DNA of 64,000 bases from the NCBI GenBank assembly GCA_019614645.1, contig JABWDB010000003.1, positions 24,823,001-24,887,000 on the forward strand. The letters are read 5' to 3'. A program made the translations under genes and the position numbers. This stretch comes from Stratiolaelaps scimitus (Eukaryota; Arthropoda; Arachnida; Mesostigmata; Laelapidae). Shown piece by piece: positions 37,371 through 49,971 of the stretch. Every line of letters starts with the position of its first letter. Position 1 is the stretch's first letter. Below the pieces are notes generated by a model. The model ran no database searches. It saw nothing but the letters and a program-made list of their open reading frames with translations, and was not told the origin of the DNA.

Positions 37371-39420
37371 CGTCAATAGTTTCGATTTGTATGTGTCCCG
37401 AGGGGCACGCCAGCGGCATCAACCCGCTGATAAGTGTCCTAAGCAACCCGATGCTGTAGTACAATATTGTTTGGCTTCGTTTTCTCAACTCGAACGCCAG
37501 GCTTGGCCAACTCGCCTCGCCTTTACCACCACATTTCGGCTACATTTTAACATGTGTCCCTGTTCTACTTCGCCGCGACCGAGAACACAGCCGTGTTAGG
37601 CTTCTTCACTTGCCCTTCTGTCTTCCTTCAAATACTCCCAGCATATCTGAAACTCAACCTTCCATCAACCAATTTTAGCCAACTTCGAACCGGCGGCACG
37701 GTGCCGCCGATGCCGCCGCTGCAGCTGTAAATTCAATTACAACAATTATGGTCTCCCTCCCAAGTTCCCGTTCAAGCTTCCTGAATTCAGTCCTCGTTAG
37801 GAGCGGGCGGCGGGCGGGGGGTAACGGTGTAAGTTTGGCCAACCGACCATTCGCGGTGTTCATCCGTGTCTTACTTTGGTTCCCTATCGCCCTCATTCGG
37901 TCGTGCACTTCGCTTCTCTCAGTTCTCTCTCTGTCTCCCTCTCGCGCTCGCTCGCTCTTTTTCGGTTTCACTTACTTACATGGTGTACGTAGCCTCATCC
38001 GACCGTCCCCGCCCGATTGCCTACTCAACCCAGTGACCCCAGGCACGCTTGCTGTAGAGGAATGCAGCACGAACCCCACCCTTACATTGTACGGAACGAC
38101 TGCTACGCTATATTCTTCGTCCTTGTATAGATGAAACGCCGTTCGTCTCTCTGTCCCCTTGCGTCTGCTGCTTCGGCTTGCCCCATTGGCGTGCTTCCTC
38201 GTGGGAGCGGCCTGGGGGATGGGGGCGTTACACCGCCACTATACCACTCCGTTTGGACTTAAGTTGGCGTCGTCGGCTATGTGGCGAGTCTTTCGTTGAA
38301 GTTCGGCCAGTTACACACTTTCGTTTCATCTTTCTCTTCCTTTCTTTCCTCACTTCTCTCTTTCTTTCACTCTTCGGTCGTCGGTTAGTAGTATACTTTG
38401 GACTTGTCTCTTCTTTATGGTTGTTTGAAAGTTTCCCATTGTCTAGCGGGCTCCAACGCTCGACGGTTGCGTCGTTGTCGTCGGCTGGCCGGCCGGGCTG
38501 GGCCGCAGGCCCGTGGGCGTCGGCGACCGCCTGAGCGACGTCAAGCTTTCACCACTGCGGTCTCACCAGCGGCGGTCGGTCAACGATAGTAACTATAGAG
38601 TCCTATTCTCGTTCACGATGAGGCCTCGCTCGCTCTGGCCGCGCCTCGCCTCACTCGACCCAGTTGCCGTCAACTCTGTCGCTGGCTCCGGTCATCCCGT
38701 TGCCGTCGACACCGCCGACAACCCAACTAGCGTCCGTTGGTTCGTTCGTCCGTCCGCCCGTGCGTCCACGCAAGCAATCCACCAACGAACGACCCCAAAG
38801 GCGCCGAAAATGCTCTCGCCAAACGTCTTCGGCGAACGCCAGACCCAGTCATCCTCCCCGCCAGCGAGAGCCCGTCCCGTTGAGGTTTCCGAGAGGGCGG
38901 CTCTATGTCTTCGGCTTGATGTCTTGAACTTCCGTTACACATCCTTCACGCGAGGAGAATTGCCCTTACGACGACAACGGGCTTCTCCACCGCAAGATGA
39001 TGGCCGCCCCGCCGCTGTCTGTTCCTTCAACACCGCACCGTTCGGTGACTGCCCTTGGCATCCCTCGCCTTCTCTCTATCCATTTTCTCTTGTTTTCCGT
39101 TCCGTTGAGTGGTGCATATTTCGCTGCCAAGCCTCTCGATTGTGCTGATCACGTAGCAAACGGGGACGGCATGGCCATCGAGGATTGAGTCAGAACAACA
39201 TGCCCGAATGCCATTGTTTAACCGGAGCAAGCATATAGCCCGTCGCTGTAGGAGTCGAATGTAGTACGCTGGCGCTGGCCGCCTGCGTAGGGGGTCGTTG
39301 CCACCCATCGCTCGGAGGCATCGGCCCGGCATCAAGGAGCAGATGAACGGGAGCCACATAGAGATGGATCATTCAATCTAGGGGCTATGCTCAATCTCGC
39401 CACGTCGTGGCCAGAATGGC
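37371..39420. other. GC-rich block
   Basis: Strongly pyrimidine- and CpG-rich (CTCTCTCT, TCGTCGG). The 211-codon frame 38513..39148 overlaps other frames and lacks motifs. Confidence 0.4.
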
Positions 39421-39739
39421 CGAATTCGTTTGGGAAGGAGGAAAAAGAAAACGAAAAGAGGCGACGTTCATAGAATCGGAGAAAAAGGGGATATCATCTC
39501 AACCAATTTAGCGTGCTCACTTCCGGCCTAATTCACCGTACCATTAGAAGAAGTGTACGTTGGACTGCACGATGGGCAGTGACATCTTCCGATCTCCGGA
39601 CCTAACTGTCACGCACAACCGTTCCCTCAAGTCCAAACGATACAATGCGTATTGCCAATAGAACTAGATATACGCGGATCTCTACATGCACTACAATACA
39701 GGCTGAGCACTCTGATATTGGGCTATATTTGCGTTTGGA

Positions 39740-39846
39740 GATGAATAAATGTAAACGTTTTTGCCGTTGAGCTTTGAGCTTTAACTATGAATATCATCAT
39801 AGTTTAAGCTCAAAGCTCAACGGCAAAAACGTTTACATTTTTCATC
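39740..39846. repeat. Near-perfect inverted repeat, 50-bp arms, 6-bp loop
   Basis: The left arm (39740..39790) and right arm (39797..39846) are reverse complements with one substitution and one 1-bp indel. Each arm carries the tandem GAGCTTTGAGCTTT. Transcribed from either strand it would form a hairpin of about 50 bp. It has no open reading frame. It could be a young palindromic mobile element (MITE-like), a hairpin-RNA source, or the product of a fold-back replication error. The low divergence between arms implies a recent origin or ongoing correction. Confidence 0.95.
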
Positions 39847-40638
39847 AGTCGCGGTTTCCTTACAAACACCACATACGGAGGGGCTGTGTGATTCGATTCC
39901 CATAACATTAGTCTAGATATCTCGAACTATTTTCCTCTCGTTATGCAGGTTGCTTTCCACAACAACCATAACCTTATCCTCTGAGCGATGTGTTACTATT
40001 TCATTGGGGAGGCTATATTTCGAGGGCTATATCTCATATCTTCGAAATGATCCCACTGTAGAGTTTTACTCATTTGCCATAGGACAAATAATTGATAGAA
40101 CAATTGAAGCTCATATCTTGGATGTCATTTTTCACTCGGGCGCGGCGGTTATATCGCGTGTGATTGCATCGTCTTCAGAGTGAGCCTATACGTGCCGCTG
40201 TCAGGGGATTCATCTTCGCAAGGCATTCAAAAGGATGCGAAGAAAAATTGTACGACTCCCCGCAGGCCAACATCTCGGTACGCCAGGCAGTTGCGTTAGT
40301 CGACGCAACCATGGGAGGCAGATAACAAATACGAACGCGCACACAATGAACGTGCACATTCACTAAGTGTAGTAATTGTCTTCGTTTCTAATCATAAGAG
40401 TCTATCAAGTATTCCGAGTAGATGGACCAGTCTTGATGGCGTCCTTTCAATTAAGTGTCCTCCCGCAACGGATGTGAGCCAGCAAGGGACAACGCTGTGA
40501 CGAGATGCGCTCATACGAGAGTTGAGCTTACGTGTTCTGACGAGTTACGTTATTTTCCATCTGGTCCTTGACGATCTTCCAGACTAGCGACAAACGTTAC
40601 CTTTTCAGCAAGGATACAAGCCGTACATATTCATATTT

Positions 40639-40905
40639 ACAATAGGTAGGAGCTATGTCCTTGGTGCAAAACGGCTTTCAACCAAATGAGAGCCTCAGCG
40701 ATTGGACTGTGTCACCTTGCGCAACTTGGTCGCGCTGCACCTCTGAAAAGGACTGAATCCTCCCATCTGATCAAGCGGCTGGAAATTTTAACTTCAAGTG
40801 CTCCACCATATGGGTCGTAGGAGTGGCCTATATTACTTGGTACATGTGCCTGTTAGAAGCTCGCCATTGGTATTTACTATACGTTTGGCGTTTGCAATTG
40901 AGGTT
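40639..40905 (+). repeat. Dispersed repeat, copy B
   Basis: The segment starting ACAATAGGTAGGAGCTATG and containing CAAAACGGCTTTCAACC is clearly related to 57701..57752. A second shared block, TTGGTATTTACTA, lies 228 bp further on (40867..40879), collinear with copy A. In between, similarity is weak. It carries no frame of note. I take it for an old interspersed repeat, perhaps a non-coding LINE or DNA-transposon end. Confidence 0.5.
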
Positions 40906-41867
40906 GCAAATATTTGAAAGGGAAACACAGAGAACAGAACGGCACGGAGTTCAGCACACGGAGGCAATCGTAGCTAGAAGAAAGAAAGCGAAATAAACCT
41001 TCGTTTCCATAGCACTTCGGTAGGTCTCCTCGTCTTTGGCTATCCCTGTCCGTACACCCTTATTCTCTCATTCTTTTTGATATAATAGTGTCTTATTTTT
41101 GCCTATTGCTATTTGGCCACTGCAGGACAAAAAGCTACTATAGGGCGTTCTGCGCTTGGGGGCTGTGCGGTGCCTCGCTTCCCGAGGCATTCAGTGCTTC
41201 GTGGTATAGTTTCGTTCGCAACGTTCCACGCAGCCCTTCTAGGCTTAACGGTCCTTGGTAGTAGGACACTGCTGTCTGCCCGTGTGGTCTAGGTTACTGG
41301 ACGGATGTCTAGTGAGGAAGGCTGCTATCGGCAAGGGAAGAAGCTATGCGCGTAGAAAGTATTGAAGATGTGCAGGAGCACGCAATTAAGAAAAAGGCAT
41401 TGAATGATACTGGGGGGCGCAAGACTCGTCAATAAGCAACGTTTGGGTGAATAGTAGACTTAGCCACTTGGCTTCTCTGAGTCACCCCCAACTTGAAGAG
41501 GGTATCAGAGCAGGCACATAGTACGAGGAGGAAAGAAGAAACCCATCCGGGAAGCGCGACGCTTGAGACCTTCCGACCGTTCTCGCTGCTGTCTGTGGGG
41601 GCATCGCTGTCTGCGTCGGAATCCCGCTGCTTTCGGCACCCGCCTGTTGCTACTCAGCGAGTAAAAAAAGGCTAGCTTTACGAGTAGACGAAAACGAGAC
41701 CCACTTCTTCGAAGCTAGACCGCCGACGGTCATAATATCCAACGGCACTATTACTATAATATGACTACTATCGCCAATACCACTCAAATACTCGCCAGAC
41801 ATGCTCGATACCAGCGATTATTTCTCTTTCGATATAAACGGCTATACTTATATATATATATATATAT

Positions 41868-41918
<51 letters not shown>

Positions 41919-42440
41919 GAGGAGCATGGGCGTTCTATGTACAATGCACAACTTGGTGTGCGTTCTGGTGGTAACGACCTTTGCCTTAGAGGGAGAGAGA
42001 GCGAGAGAGAGAGAAGGAGAGCTGGATCGAATTGATATGGAGCATTCAGTTGTAATTCGCGTGAAATTTTGTTCTGTTCTGCGATATTAGGGCAGGTAGC
42101 GTAATCACAATGAGTTTAACGTGTTGTATGAATGCATTCTATTGCAGAAAGGGTCCACACAGATGCATTTAGCGAACATTTATGGCCCGCTAAGCGATGT
42201 CACACAAAGCGAAATTATAGAATAGACATTGTTGACTAAATATATGGAGTTAAATAACCATGATTATCCTAAAACCGGCGAGTTCCCTGTTTGTCGCAAA
42301 TTACTGTGGCGTCCTTTACCACCTCCAACTAATACATTATGGCTGGACGAAACGAATACGTACTCATATAATGCATGTGTATTATGCAGTGCACACGGTG
42401 CCCTCATATGCTTTCATTGGCAAGCTGTATGTGCCGGCTC
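40906..42440. other. No gene seen
   Basis: Only the TA-GA compound repeat is notable. Confidence 0.6.
41849..41915. repeat. Compound (TA)11-(GA)20 microsatellite
   Basis: TA array of 22 bp, GATA, then about 40 bp of pure GA. A second GA-rich patch lies at 41993..42017. Long GA tracts can bind GAGA-factor-like proteins in arthropods. No promoter evidence is visible. Confidence 0.97.
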
Positions 42441-42635
42441 GTGGGCAGTTACTAACTTGTTACTATGTTTTCTCGAGAGGCCTGTCGCGTTGCGTGGACC
42501 CTTCTGGTCGCCCCCACCCAGCTGCAGTGAGCTGTGCGACTGCTCGTGCACGTAATGAGCACTCTATGAATGACGCGATGGCACGAAACGTGGAAAATTA
42601 CAGAAGACCAGGGCACCGCTTGACCTTTCGGGGTC

Positions 42636-42893
42636 GTGCAGACGGTGCCTCCTGCCCCTAACATCCATCCCATTGTGGGTGAAACTAGCCATCCGAAAGA
42701 AACCGCCGCTCGTCTGCTCGGTGCTGCCCGCAGCTGGTGCACGCATGTGAGACTGGAAGCTCACGTTGGCCCTGGTGTTCGGAGCGGTACGGAACAACTG
42801 GCCGATTTTGCTCTCGGTTTGACCTCCTCATCAGGAGAAGAAGATGGCTCCCACTCCCCCTATTTCGCTGTCTATACGGGGGAAGGTTTTTGA
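42636..42893 (+). CDS. Candidate coding frame, unknown
   Basis: An 85-codon frame in a GC-rich patch reads VPPAPNIHPIVGETSHPKET, then LEAHVGPGVRSGTEQLADF and SSSGEEDGSHSPYFAVY before a TGA. It looks protein-like but has only a poor acceptor (GGGGTCGTGCAG) and no clear donor. It may be a UTR or chance. No family recognised. Confidence 0.15.
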   Translation: MQTVPPAPNIHPIVGETSHPKETAARLLGAARSWCTHVRLEAHVGPGVRSGTEQLADFALGLTSSSGEEDGSHSPYFAVYTGEGF

Positions 42894-42900
42894 CTGGACT

Positions 42901-45900
42901 GTTCTTTCCTTTGATGTTAAATAAGCCCTCGACGGAGAACTGCGGTATAGGATCTATTATTGTGCAGGACGGCTAGCCGCGCAGGCTGGATGAATTTACA
43001 TGCTGCTGACTCAGATCTGTTCTTGGACCTGTTCCGTCTTCACAGACTTACTGGCTGCTTAGAGGAAGGAAAAATCTTTGATGTGTCTATCAGTGTGAAA
43101 TAGCTAGCCGATAGAACTTGTTAGCGTAGCAGGAATCTTGCACATGTCGAAATTACGTAGCTTGTCGATAGACAATCGTTCAAACTGATTCAAGACATAA
43201 TGGTTACACTCAGATTTGATAGAATTGTGGTATCCATGTTATCCACTAAAAATATTATTTAGGAGTTGTCTTTCACCTGGATACCCTTCGAGGACGCTTT
43301 ATAATGGGTATGTACTCAGTACAGTACCCATATTGCTATCCCCATCATTTAGAGAAGGTGCATTTTACTGAAATTCCACTAAAACATGACGTATTTAATC
43401 AGGAGTACAAGATTAATTGCATTGTCTTCCAACATCGGTAAGCGGGACATCAAATGCATGACAGGTCACAAGGGAAATCCACCGAAAGTTTGTATGACAC
43501 CTAGGATGCATAGGTTGAGGTGCATCGAAGCAGGAGTACGAGAGCAGATTGATAGGAACGGGGAGAAAACACCACCTTTTATTCCATGTGTGTAGAAATA
43601 GATCTAGTGTTAATAGTGAAACCAGTTTGTTCGCAGCAGCGTCACTGGACCCCACTGTTTCTGTTGCCTAAACAGGCTCGAGCGACCCTATAACATGTAA
43701 GCACTGCAACAATGCGCCAACTTGGTGTTAAAATACCAACTCCGTTTGGCGTCTCATAAGACCATCCTCCTGTTAATGAAATCACACTGCTTCTACATTC
43801 ATCGATAGCCTCTGGACGCTACTGCCCACGATACACTTCGCCAGTAAGACCCGCTCTGGCGGCGTTCAATAACTCGTATAAAAGTCGCAGTCTGCTGTTC
43901 TATGTTGAATTGCAATTCCGTCAATATAATATCCGTTGATGGCCCCTCAAATATTTTTGTCTATTCACAGACGTGGTACACCTTATCCATCTACGATCAC
44001 CTGTCAAGGGTAGTTGAAACCAATTGGGTTGATATGTCACCCGTGTGCTGGGCATCATTGAGCGGGCTTGCTTTTCTAGGGGAAAAATTCAATTACTGTG
44101 TAACCGCGACTGCTACAGTGGATTAATGACAGCTCATTAACAATGAATGGGTGACGGCGATTAAAGGGAACAGCAGTGTACGAAGGCTGTCGTAAGTCGA
44201 CCAGTAATTTATTCCACCGCACAGCAGACCGAAAGGAATTACCACTTGATAGTGTCATGACAAAATGGGCGGCAGACCGAGATGAACGTTTCTACTGATT
44301 TGACAAATTTTTTGGTCACTAGTCTATTCCCGCAAATTACCCACCTCGCCTACAAAATCTGCACACACACACACACGTAGTGTTTATTGAAAATAATATC
44401 GGTAAAGCGAGTGTAGCAACTGGAAGTGTTTATTAGACTCGACGCAATAAGATATCGACGAACGTCTATGAAAAGTACAAACAGAATCGTATTTGTTTCG
44501 TTGGCCGTCTCCGGCATAGGAAGAGAAACCCTTGAGATGACAGGAATGTACGTGCACTAGAATCTTACGAGAATTCGCCGATGTCGCACGAGATCGTAGT
44601 TTAAAACATGAGTTATCGTAATGTGTATTGCTCGGATTGTGTGTACCATTCATATAAGGCATTTGCAACCAATTCCCCATTACGCGGTTAACAAATTGAC
44701 AGGCTGTTGTCTGTATGACGCGGTCCTCTGCAGACACGGCAGCGGAGCAACAGATGATGTTATTTTACACACAAGTTATTAAGCGAAATTTATTCGAGTA
44801 TTTTCACAGCGATACACTGGGTTGATATACCGGGCGCTCGTTCGGTCGCATGGTCTGCCTGTGTTTTTGACAGATATTATTATTATTGATGCCATCTCGG
44901 GTTTGTCAACTTCCCCGTGTGTAATATCCGGCCTCCCTGTCCACAATCTATCCTTCACTTGACCTGCTCCGCTCTGGTGATGGAGGGTTATATTTGGTCG
45001 CTGCAGCGAATAGGTCCATTCATCGCGACTGACAGAATGTGGATGTCCGCATAGCCGGATAGGACGATATTGCGGTTAGATTGAGAGCAAGTATAAGTTC
45101 TCGTAATGGATATACGGACTGGTTAAAACGATCCCGGACTATAGTGGACCACCCGTGGCTGCATTCGAAAGATACAACATAAGCTGTGTGGCTGGATATG
45201 TATTCGGCGTACTTAATAAGTTGCTGGCGAAGTCACTGCCCTAGTCAACTGGCCTGTTACGACACAGGTCGAACGTGCGACACTGAAGCTTGCGTAAATG
45301 AATATTCGAGGTGCTGCCAGTGAAGAAGAAGAAGGAACGTATTCCCAATGAATCCTGAAGTGAAGTCCACTGAAGGGATGCATAGATCAGCGTTTATCGA
45401 ATGCAGTTTATGGAAAGTATATGGACGAGTTGTTCGACTATTCACACAATTCGCATTCGAGAGTTCTTCTTATCGCAGCAATTGAATCGGTCACGCCTTG
45501 TCGGTATCTAGTTGACTACTCTCTGGCAAGACGCATAGAATAAATCAGGCCACCCACAGGAGGTACAATATGGGTTCGATCCCCACAGTTACACATTTGC
45601 ATTTAAGGAGGCCCGTCTTACGAAGTAGTGCAAAAGCAATGCCGTGGCCTTTAAATATTGGCTGATGGTCAGCCCGAAAATATTTTGTACCAGTCCAAAG
45701 CAGTACTGAACTCGCCGTATTTCTAGTAGTGTTCTTGTGTATTCTCTGGGAGCTAGTAATTCTGGCAATACGACACTCGAGCCGGTCATCACTACTTCAT
45801 TTTCATGGTTTGAACAGAGCTTTCTTTTCTTTTAAGTCATCTCCTATCGGAAGACCACTACATGAACGCCATTTGAAGCCAGCCACCTCGAAAGATATCG

Positions 45901-46060
45901 CCCAACCAGCCCATGAGCACGAGAATCATTTCAGAATTGACAACACTTGCGATAATTGACAAATTTACAACCCCTTCAAATGTTTAACTTCAACAGAGAA
46001 TGTTCCGATAAGATAATGCGTCCCCTAATACAATTTACTATAAGAAGCATATATAAACAG
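42901..46060. other. No gene seen
   Basis: Balanced composition. Apart from the tRNA-like relic near 45.5 kb, nothing recognisable. Confidence 0.6.
45516..45595 (+). other. tRNA-like (pol III) relic, possibly SINE-derived
   Basis: GGGTTCGATCCCCA matches the B-box/T-arm of tRNA genes, with a 4-bp TGGG/CCCA stem around TTCGATC. An A-box-like TGGCAAGACGCATAG begins 49 bp upstream, close to normal tRNA spacing. The acceptor stem does not pair, so it is not an intact tRNA gene. Confidence 0.25.
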
Positions 46061-48080
46061 CGTGTCAGCGCAAGACACAACAAGGGCCGTGCGAGAACAA
46101 GAGGATCTGTTCGTTGCGCGGTGTCTGTCTCGTCCGCTTTGGACAACATTGTAGATTCGGTATTAACGACGACCGACCGATTGACCGATCCACCATCGAG
46201 CAGCAATCATGACCAAACCGCAATAGACAGCAGCACCTGAGCGCCCGTGCGAGCTAAACTGCTTTCAATGTTTTCTCCGTTCAACGTGGTTGTAGGCAGT
46301 TTCGTCAGTTTGCGGGTGGTAGCTCCTAAAAAGTTACGACACTATGTTCCATTATTGTTATTATTTCATTATGATTCTCCGTCTCTCCGGCGGGGCAGAT
46401 CTGCCCGGATCTCGGTCGCTCGCACAGATACCCCAGCAGCTCTGCTATTGCCGCTTGACTTGGTGCCCGCTTACCGCTCAACACGAGCGGGACAGTGGCC
46501 ATAGGCGAAAAGACGAAGTCCATTGCATCGAACAAAATCGCCCGACGGCGCGAGTGATTCAACCAATCGAATTTTCGCCAGACCCACTAGCCACTACCAG
46601 AGACAGCTCGCTACACCCGCCGACACTCGGCACGGGTGGCACCCGTTAAACGCTGCTATTAATTTCGCTACCTACGGCTGGCGTTGTCGTGAGCGAACGG
46701 ACGAGCAGACGGACGCGTTTGTAACAATTTTCGAAACCGCTAATGTGCTTTAAGGTTCTGGGAAGCATTTCATACGAGAATGTTGAGTTTTGAGGGGGGG
46801 GGGGGGCGAACGGAATGAAGAGTGAGTCAGTCTACTCTGCCTGGGCAAAAGCGTCCTGTTGTCGTCGGTGCTGGCGTTCGAATACGAACCGAGAAATGAA
46901 TTTAGGCCAGATATGGCGGCATTTTGGTGCCCGTCAGAGGTCGACCATGAATGAACTTGAGCTCGAAAGCAACGTATTTGCTTGGTAAGAAAGCTGTCAA
47001 TTATCTACGTATCTAGCTGCTATCCTGAGATGTATGAAATATTTGGCTAATTCGGCGGTTTAAGTTCAACATCATAATCATTACTGGACAATCATCAACG
47101 ATCTATTTTTCATTTTTGTTCATCAACGACTGAAGTAGGAGTCCCGACAACGAATACCTGCAGCAACAATTTTGTCAAGTTACGTGCGCATGTATATACA
47201 CATATTAAGATACAAAAAAAAGACTATCTATACGAACAGGTCTTTGTAGATCGACTAAGGAGGGCCAAGATATTCGTGGCCTAAAGATCATACGTAGCGC
47301 CGGTCTAAAATTATCGTTAGTCATTATAAGCAATGCAATTAGCTAGCTATCCGATGTCATCTCGCGCGCTGGGCATGACTTGCCAAATTATTGTTATTAG
47401 GGAGAAGATGATAGTACCGAGCAAAAAAACCATCTACGACGAGGGTGCCAGCATGGTTCAGCGTCGCTAGGAAATGATTCCATGTGTGAGTCCCACTAGC
47501 GAACCCTCATCAACGCTGTTGATTCGACCTTTTTGCTCAGAGACCAGCATGTATAATAGTTAGTACATTATATTATAGTTTGCAGCGGATGCACTAATAG
47601 GGCTTTCATATTTGAATTGTTGTTTGTGCTATCGGAACAGCAACTGCTTACATTAAACAGCTCAAATTGATGCCGATTGAAACGAGGTGGCGACTTATCA
47701 GTGTACCTCAGAATTTGATCTTGCAAGGGCTGACTCGTTAGTAAAGGGCGTATTTACGAGAATGCTGCGGGATTATGACATATTTTAATCATCAGCTGTT
47801 TTTAATGAATCTAATTTGAAACACCTGCTTGCCAAATTCCAATAGGCGAAAAATGGGTTAGCAAGTTACTAAACCATAATTTGAAGAAGAAAATGGTTCA
47901 TTTGCAAAGTTTCAGAAGGTGGCTTACTTCTCTCCCATATTCATATATAATTGTCGTACTGGGCGAATTACGTTGGACAATTTTATATAAAATCCGTTTC
48001 TGTAAGGTCGTTTTTAATGAAAATGCTGATCTTTACGAACGTTCTCGTGCATCGGGCTCTCGAAGTCGAATTTCGGGGGA
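46061..48080. other. Small GC-rich block (46.1-46.8 kb), then AT-rich
   Basis: The GC-rich part ends at the poly-G run. The remainder holds no recognised feature. Confidence 0.5.
46794..46806 (+). repeat. Run of 13 G
   Basis: An uninterrupted poly-G of 13 bases, uncommon in this otherwise balanced sequence, at the right edge of a GC-rich block. Confidence 0.97.
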
Positions 48081-48115
48081 GTTCATTTCGTGTGTGAACA
48101 TACGAAATACATTTT

Positions 48116-48160
48116 ACCCGAAATACATTTCGGGTCACATATGTGTGAACACATATGTGA
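48116..48160. repeat. Two perfect adjacent hairpins
   Basis: ACCCGAAA-TACA-TTTCGGGT (48116..48135) is immediately followed, sharing its last T, by TCACATATGTG-TGAA-CACATATGTGA (48135..48160). Arms are 8 and 11 bp, without mismatch, with 4-bp loops. Just upstream, GTTCA..TGAAC (48081..48099) is a third, weaker one. No terminator function is expected in a eukaryote. Confidence 0.9.
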
Positions 48161-49236
48161 AATTATAATGCTGCAATAACATAGATAAGCAGCAAACAAC
48201 AATGAAACAGAGAACAAAGTAAATGATTCCAAAGAGTCTCTCCTCTTCTTATATCTATCAAATATATGAAAATAGCTAAATACGTGAAGAATAGTTAATA
48301 GAACGCTAAACGGAACGGAGAACATTTAAGCGATAATAAATAATCTTCAAAAACATATAAAAATGTGTACTCAAACATATAAAAAGCATGTATAATACTG
48401 AAATAGATTGATGATATCATAAATAAAATAGCATAGATAAGGTGTGATGTCAGAAATTTCGTGTACTGGGCGATACTTAACATTATCATAAGTGTCTGTC
48501 ACCAACGCAAGAGTTGCCCAGTTCTTCAAATGTTTTATTATCTATTTGCATATCTTACAGCACGAGGACAAGAGAAACTGACATAAGCGAATATTTAGGG
48601 ATGGGGTGTGATGTTCATGATCTTTTAGATCCCTAATGGTGCGAAGAAAGAGCCACAAGGGAGAAATTAATGTAAAATCGGCACCTTTTCCTTCTATTTT
48701 GAAGTTGTATTCGATAGAACCGATTTGCAAACGTCTGAAAGCTCAAAGCCTTCATTTGTGTTCAAGACGTACGGGCGTCAGTGAAACGTTACAAGCTTAC
48801 TGTATACTTTTTATACATATATTTGGTTTGCTTTCCATCGATATCTGGCCCTTGTAATTTTAAACACATTGGACATGCCGACAATTATTTTTCAAATTTC
48901 CGAGGGGTTTGGTTCAAAGACGTATGAAATCTTCCACATATTATAATTTTTTTTTGTCATATTTTATTTCTACACATACAAATGCTATTATTCATAATAG
49001 TGGACCGTCCACCCAAGGTGTGACGGCACGTTTATTTAACAAAAAAAAAGCATTTGAAAACCTACCATTATTGTTATTATTATACAAAAAATTACATTTA
49101 TTATATTAATAAAATAAATAATAAATAATACAACGATTATCAAACGTCTCAAAGTCGAGTTAGCTGTACCCCAAGCACGTATCGCGTGGCTTCTTTGTTT
49201 CCACTATCATCATTATTATTATTATCATTGTATCAG

Positions 49237-49603
49237 CCATTCGTGTTCATTGAGAGCCTTCCACCCTGTTTATCATCACCATCATCATTCTCCGCAACAT
49301 TACCAGCATGGTGATCATAATCGACGTGTCTCTTCCGACATATGCAGTGATCGGCGGAGGCCCTTTCGAACGAGTCCTAAAACGTCCCGACGTACGCGTC
49401 TCGCGACGCCAATTTTAGAAAATCGAACCGCACTACAAACTGGGCGCGCGAAAGGAGCTCACGTTCGTCCTCCACGCAGCAACACATCGGCTGAGAGCAG
49501 CTATAGCAACGATACAGCAGCAACAATAACAACGACAACGGCATCGGCACGACCAGATCGTAACAAATCCCGGCATAGAAGCGGTGGTCGAAGAAATGGT
49601 TGA
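49237..49603 (+). CDS. Candidate terminal exon, His/Arg/Ser-rich tail
   Basis: A pyrimidine-rich stretch ending CATTGTATCAG precedes a frame open to a TGA at 49601..49603. The product is low-complexity and basic: a His run (VYHHHHHSPQHYQHGDHNRR), then Arg-rich SDRRRPFRTSPKTSRRTR, a Thr run and the end SRHRSGGRRNG. This could be a disordered C-terminal tail of a nuclear or RNA-binding protein, or a chance frame across CAT and ACA triplet repeats. No domain is visible. Confidence 0.22.
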
Positions 49604-49941
49604 TTTAGCGGTGGTGGCCGTTATTGCTGCTGCTGCTACTGCTGTTGTTGATACTACTTCTGGACAAAATCTTTAGGGAGTTGAATTTTCTATGCGGCCA
49701 GGTCTACAGCTGGGCCGCTTTGCCGCTCTCGCTAATGAACGACAAAAAGTCTTCGCTGACTGTGGGAAGAATTAGCCGTTCGAACAGTTCGGGCTGTGCA
49801 GGATCGATAGAAAGGCTTGATTTTCGTGACCGATCTAGGACCCTTTGAAGAAGAGCAAAATTGTTCGCTCGCTCGGCTAAACGATACAGGCGCGATCCTC
49901 TCGATATTTATCAGAACACTCGAGAGAAGTGTGCGCGTGTG

Positions 49942-49971
49942 TATATATATATATATATATATTATATATAT
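49942..49971. repeat. (TA)n microsatellite
   Basis: TA array with one TT break, flanked by GTGTGT on both sides. Confidence 0.95.

Noticed and set aside
39945..39956. Third possible ratchet site (pyrimidine tract, TTATGCAG|GTTGCT)
   Set aside because: The acceptor half is good but GTTGCT is a poor donor.
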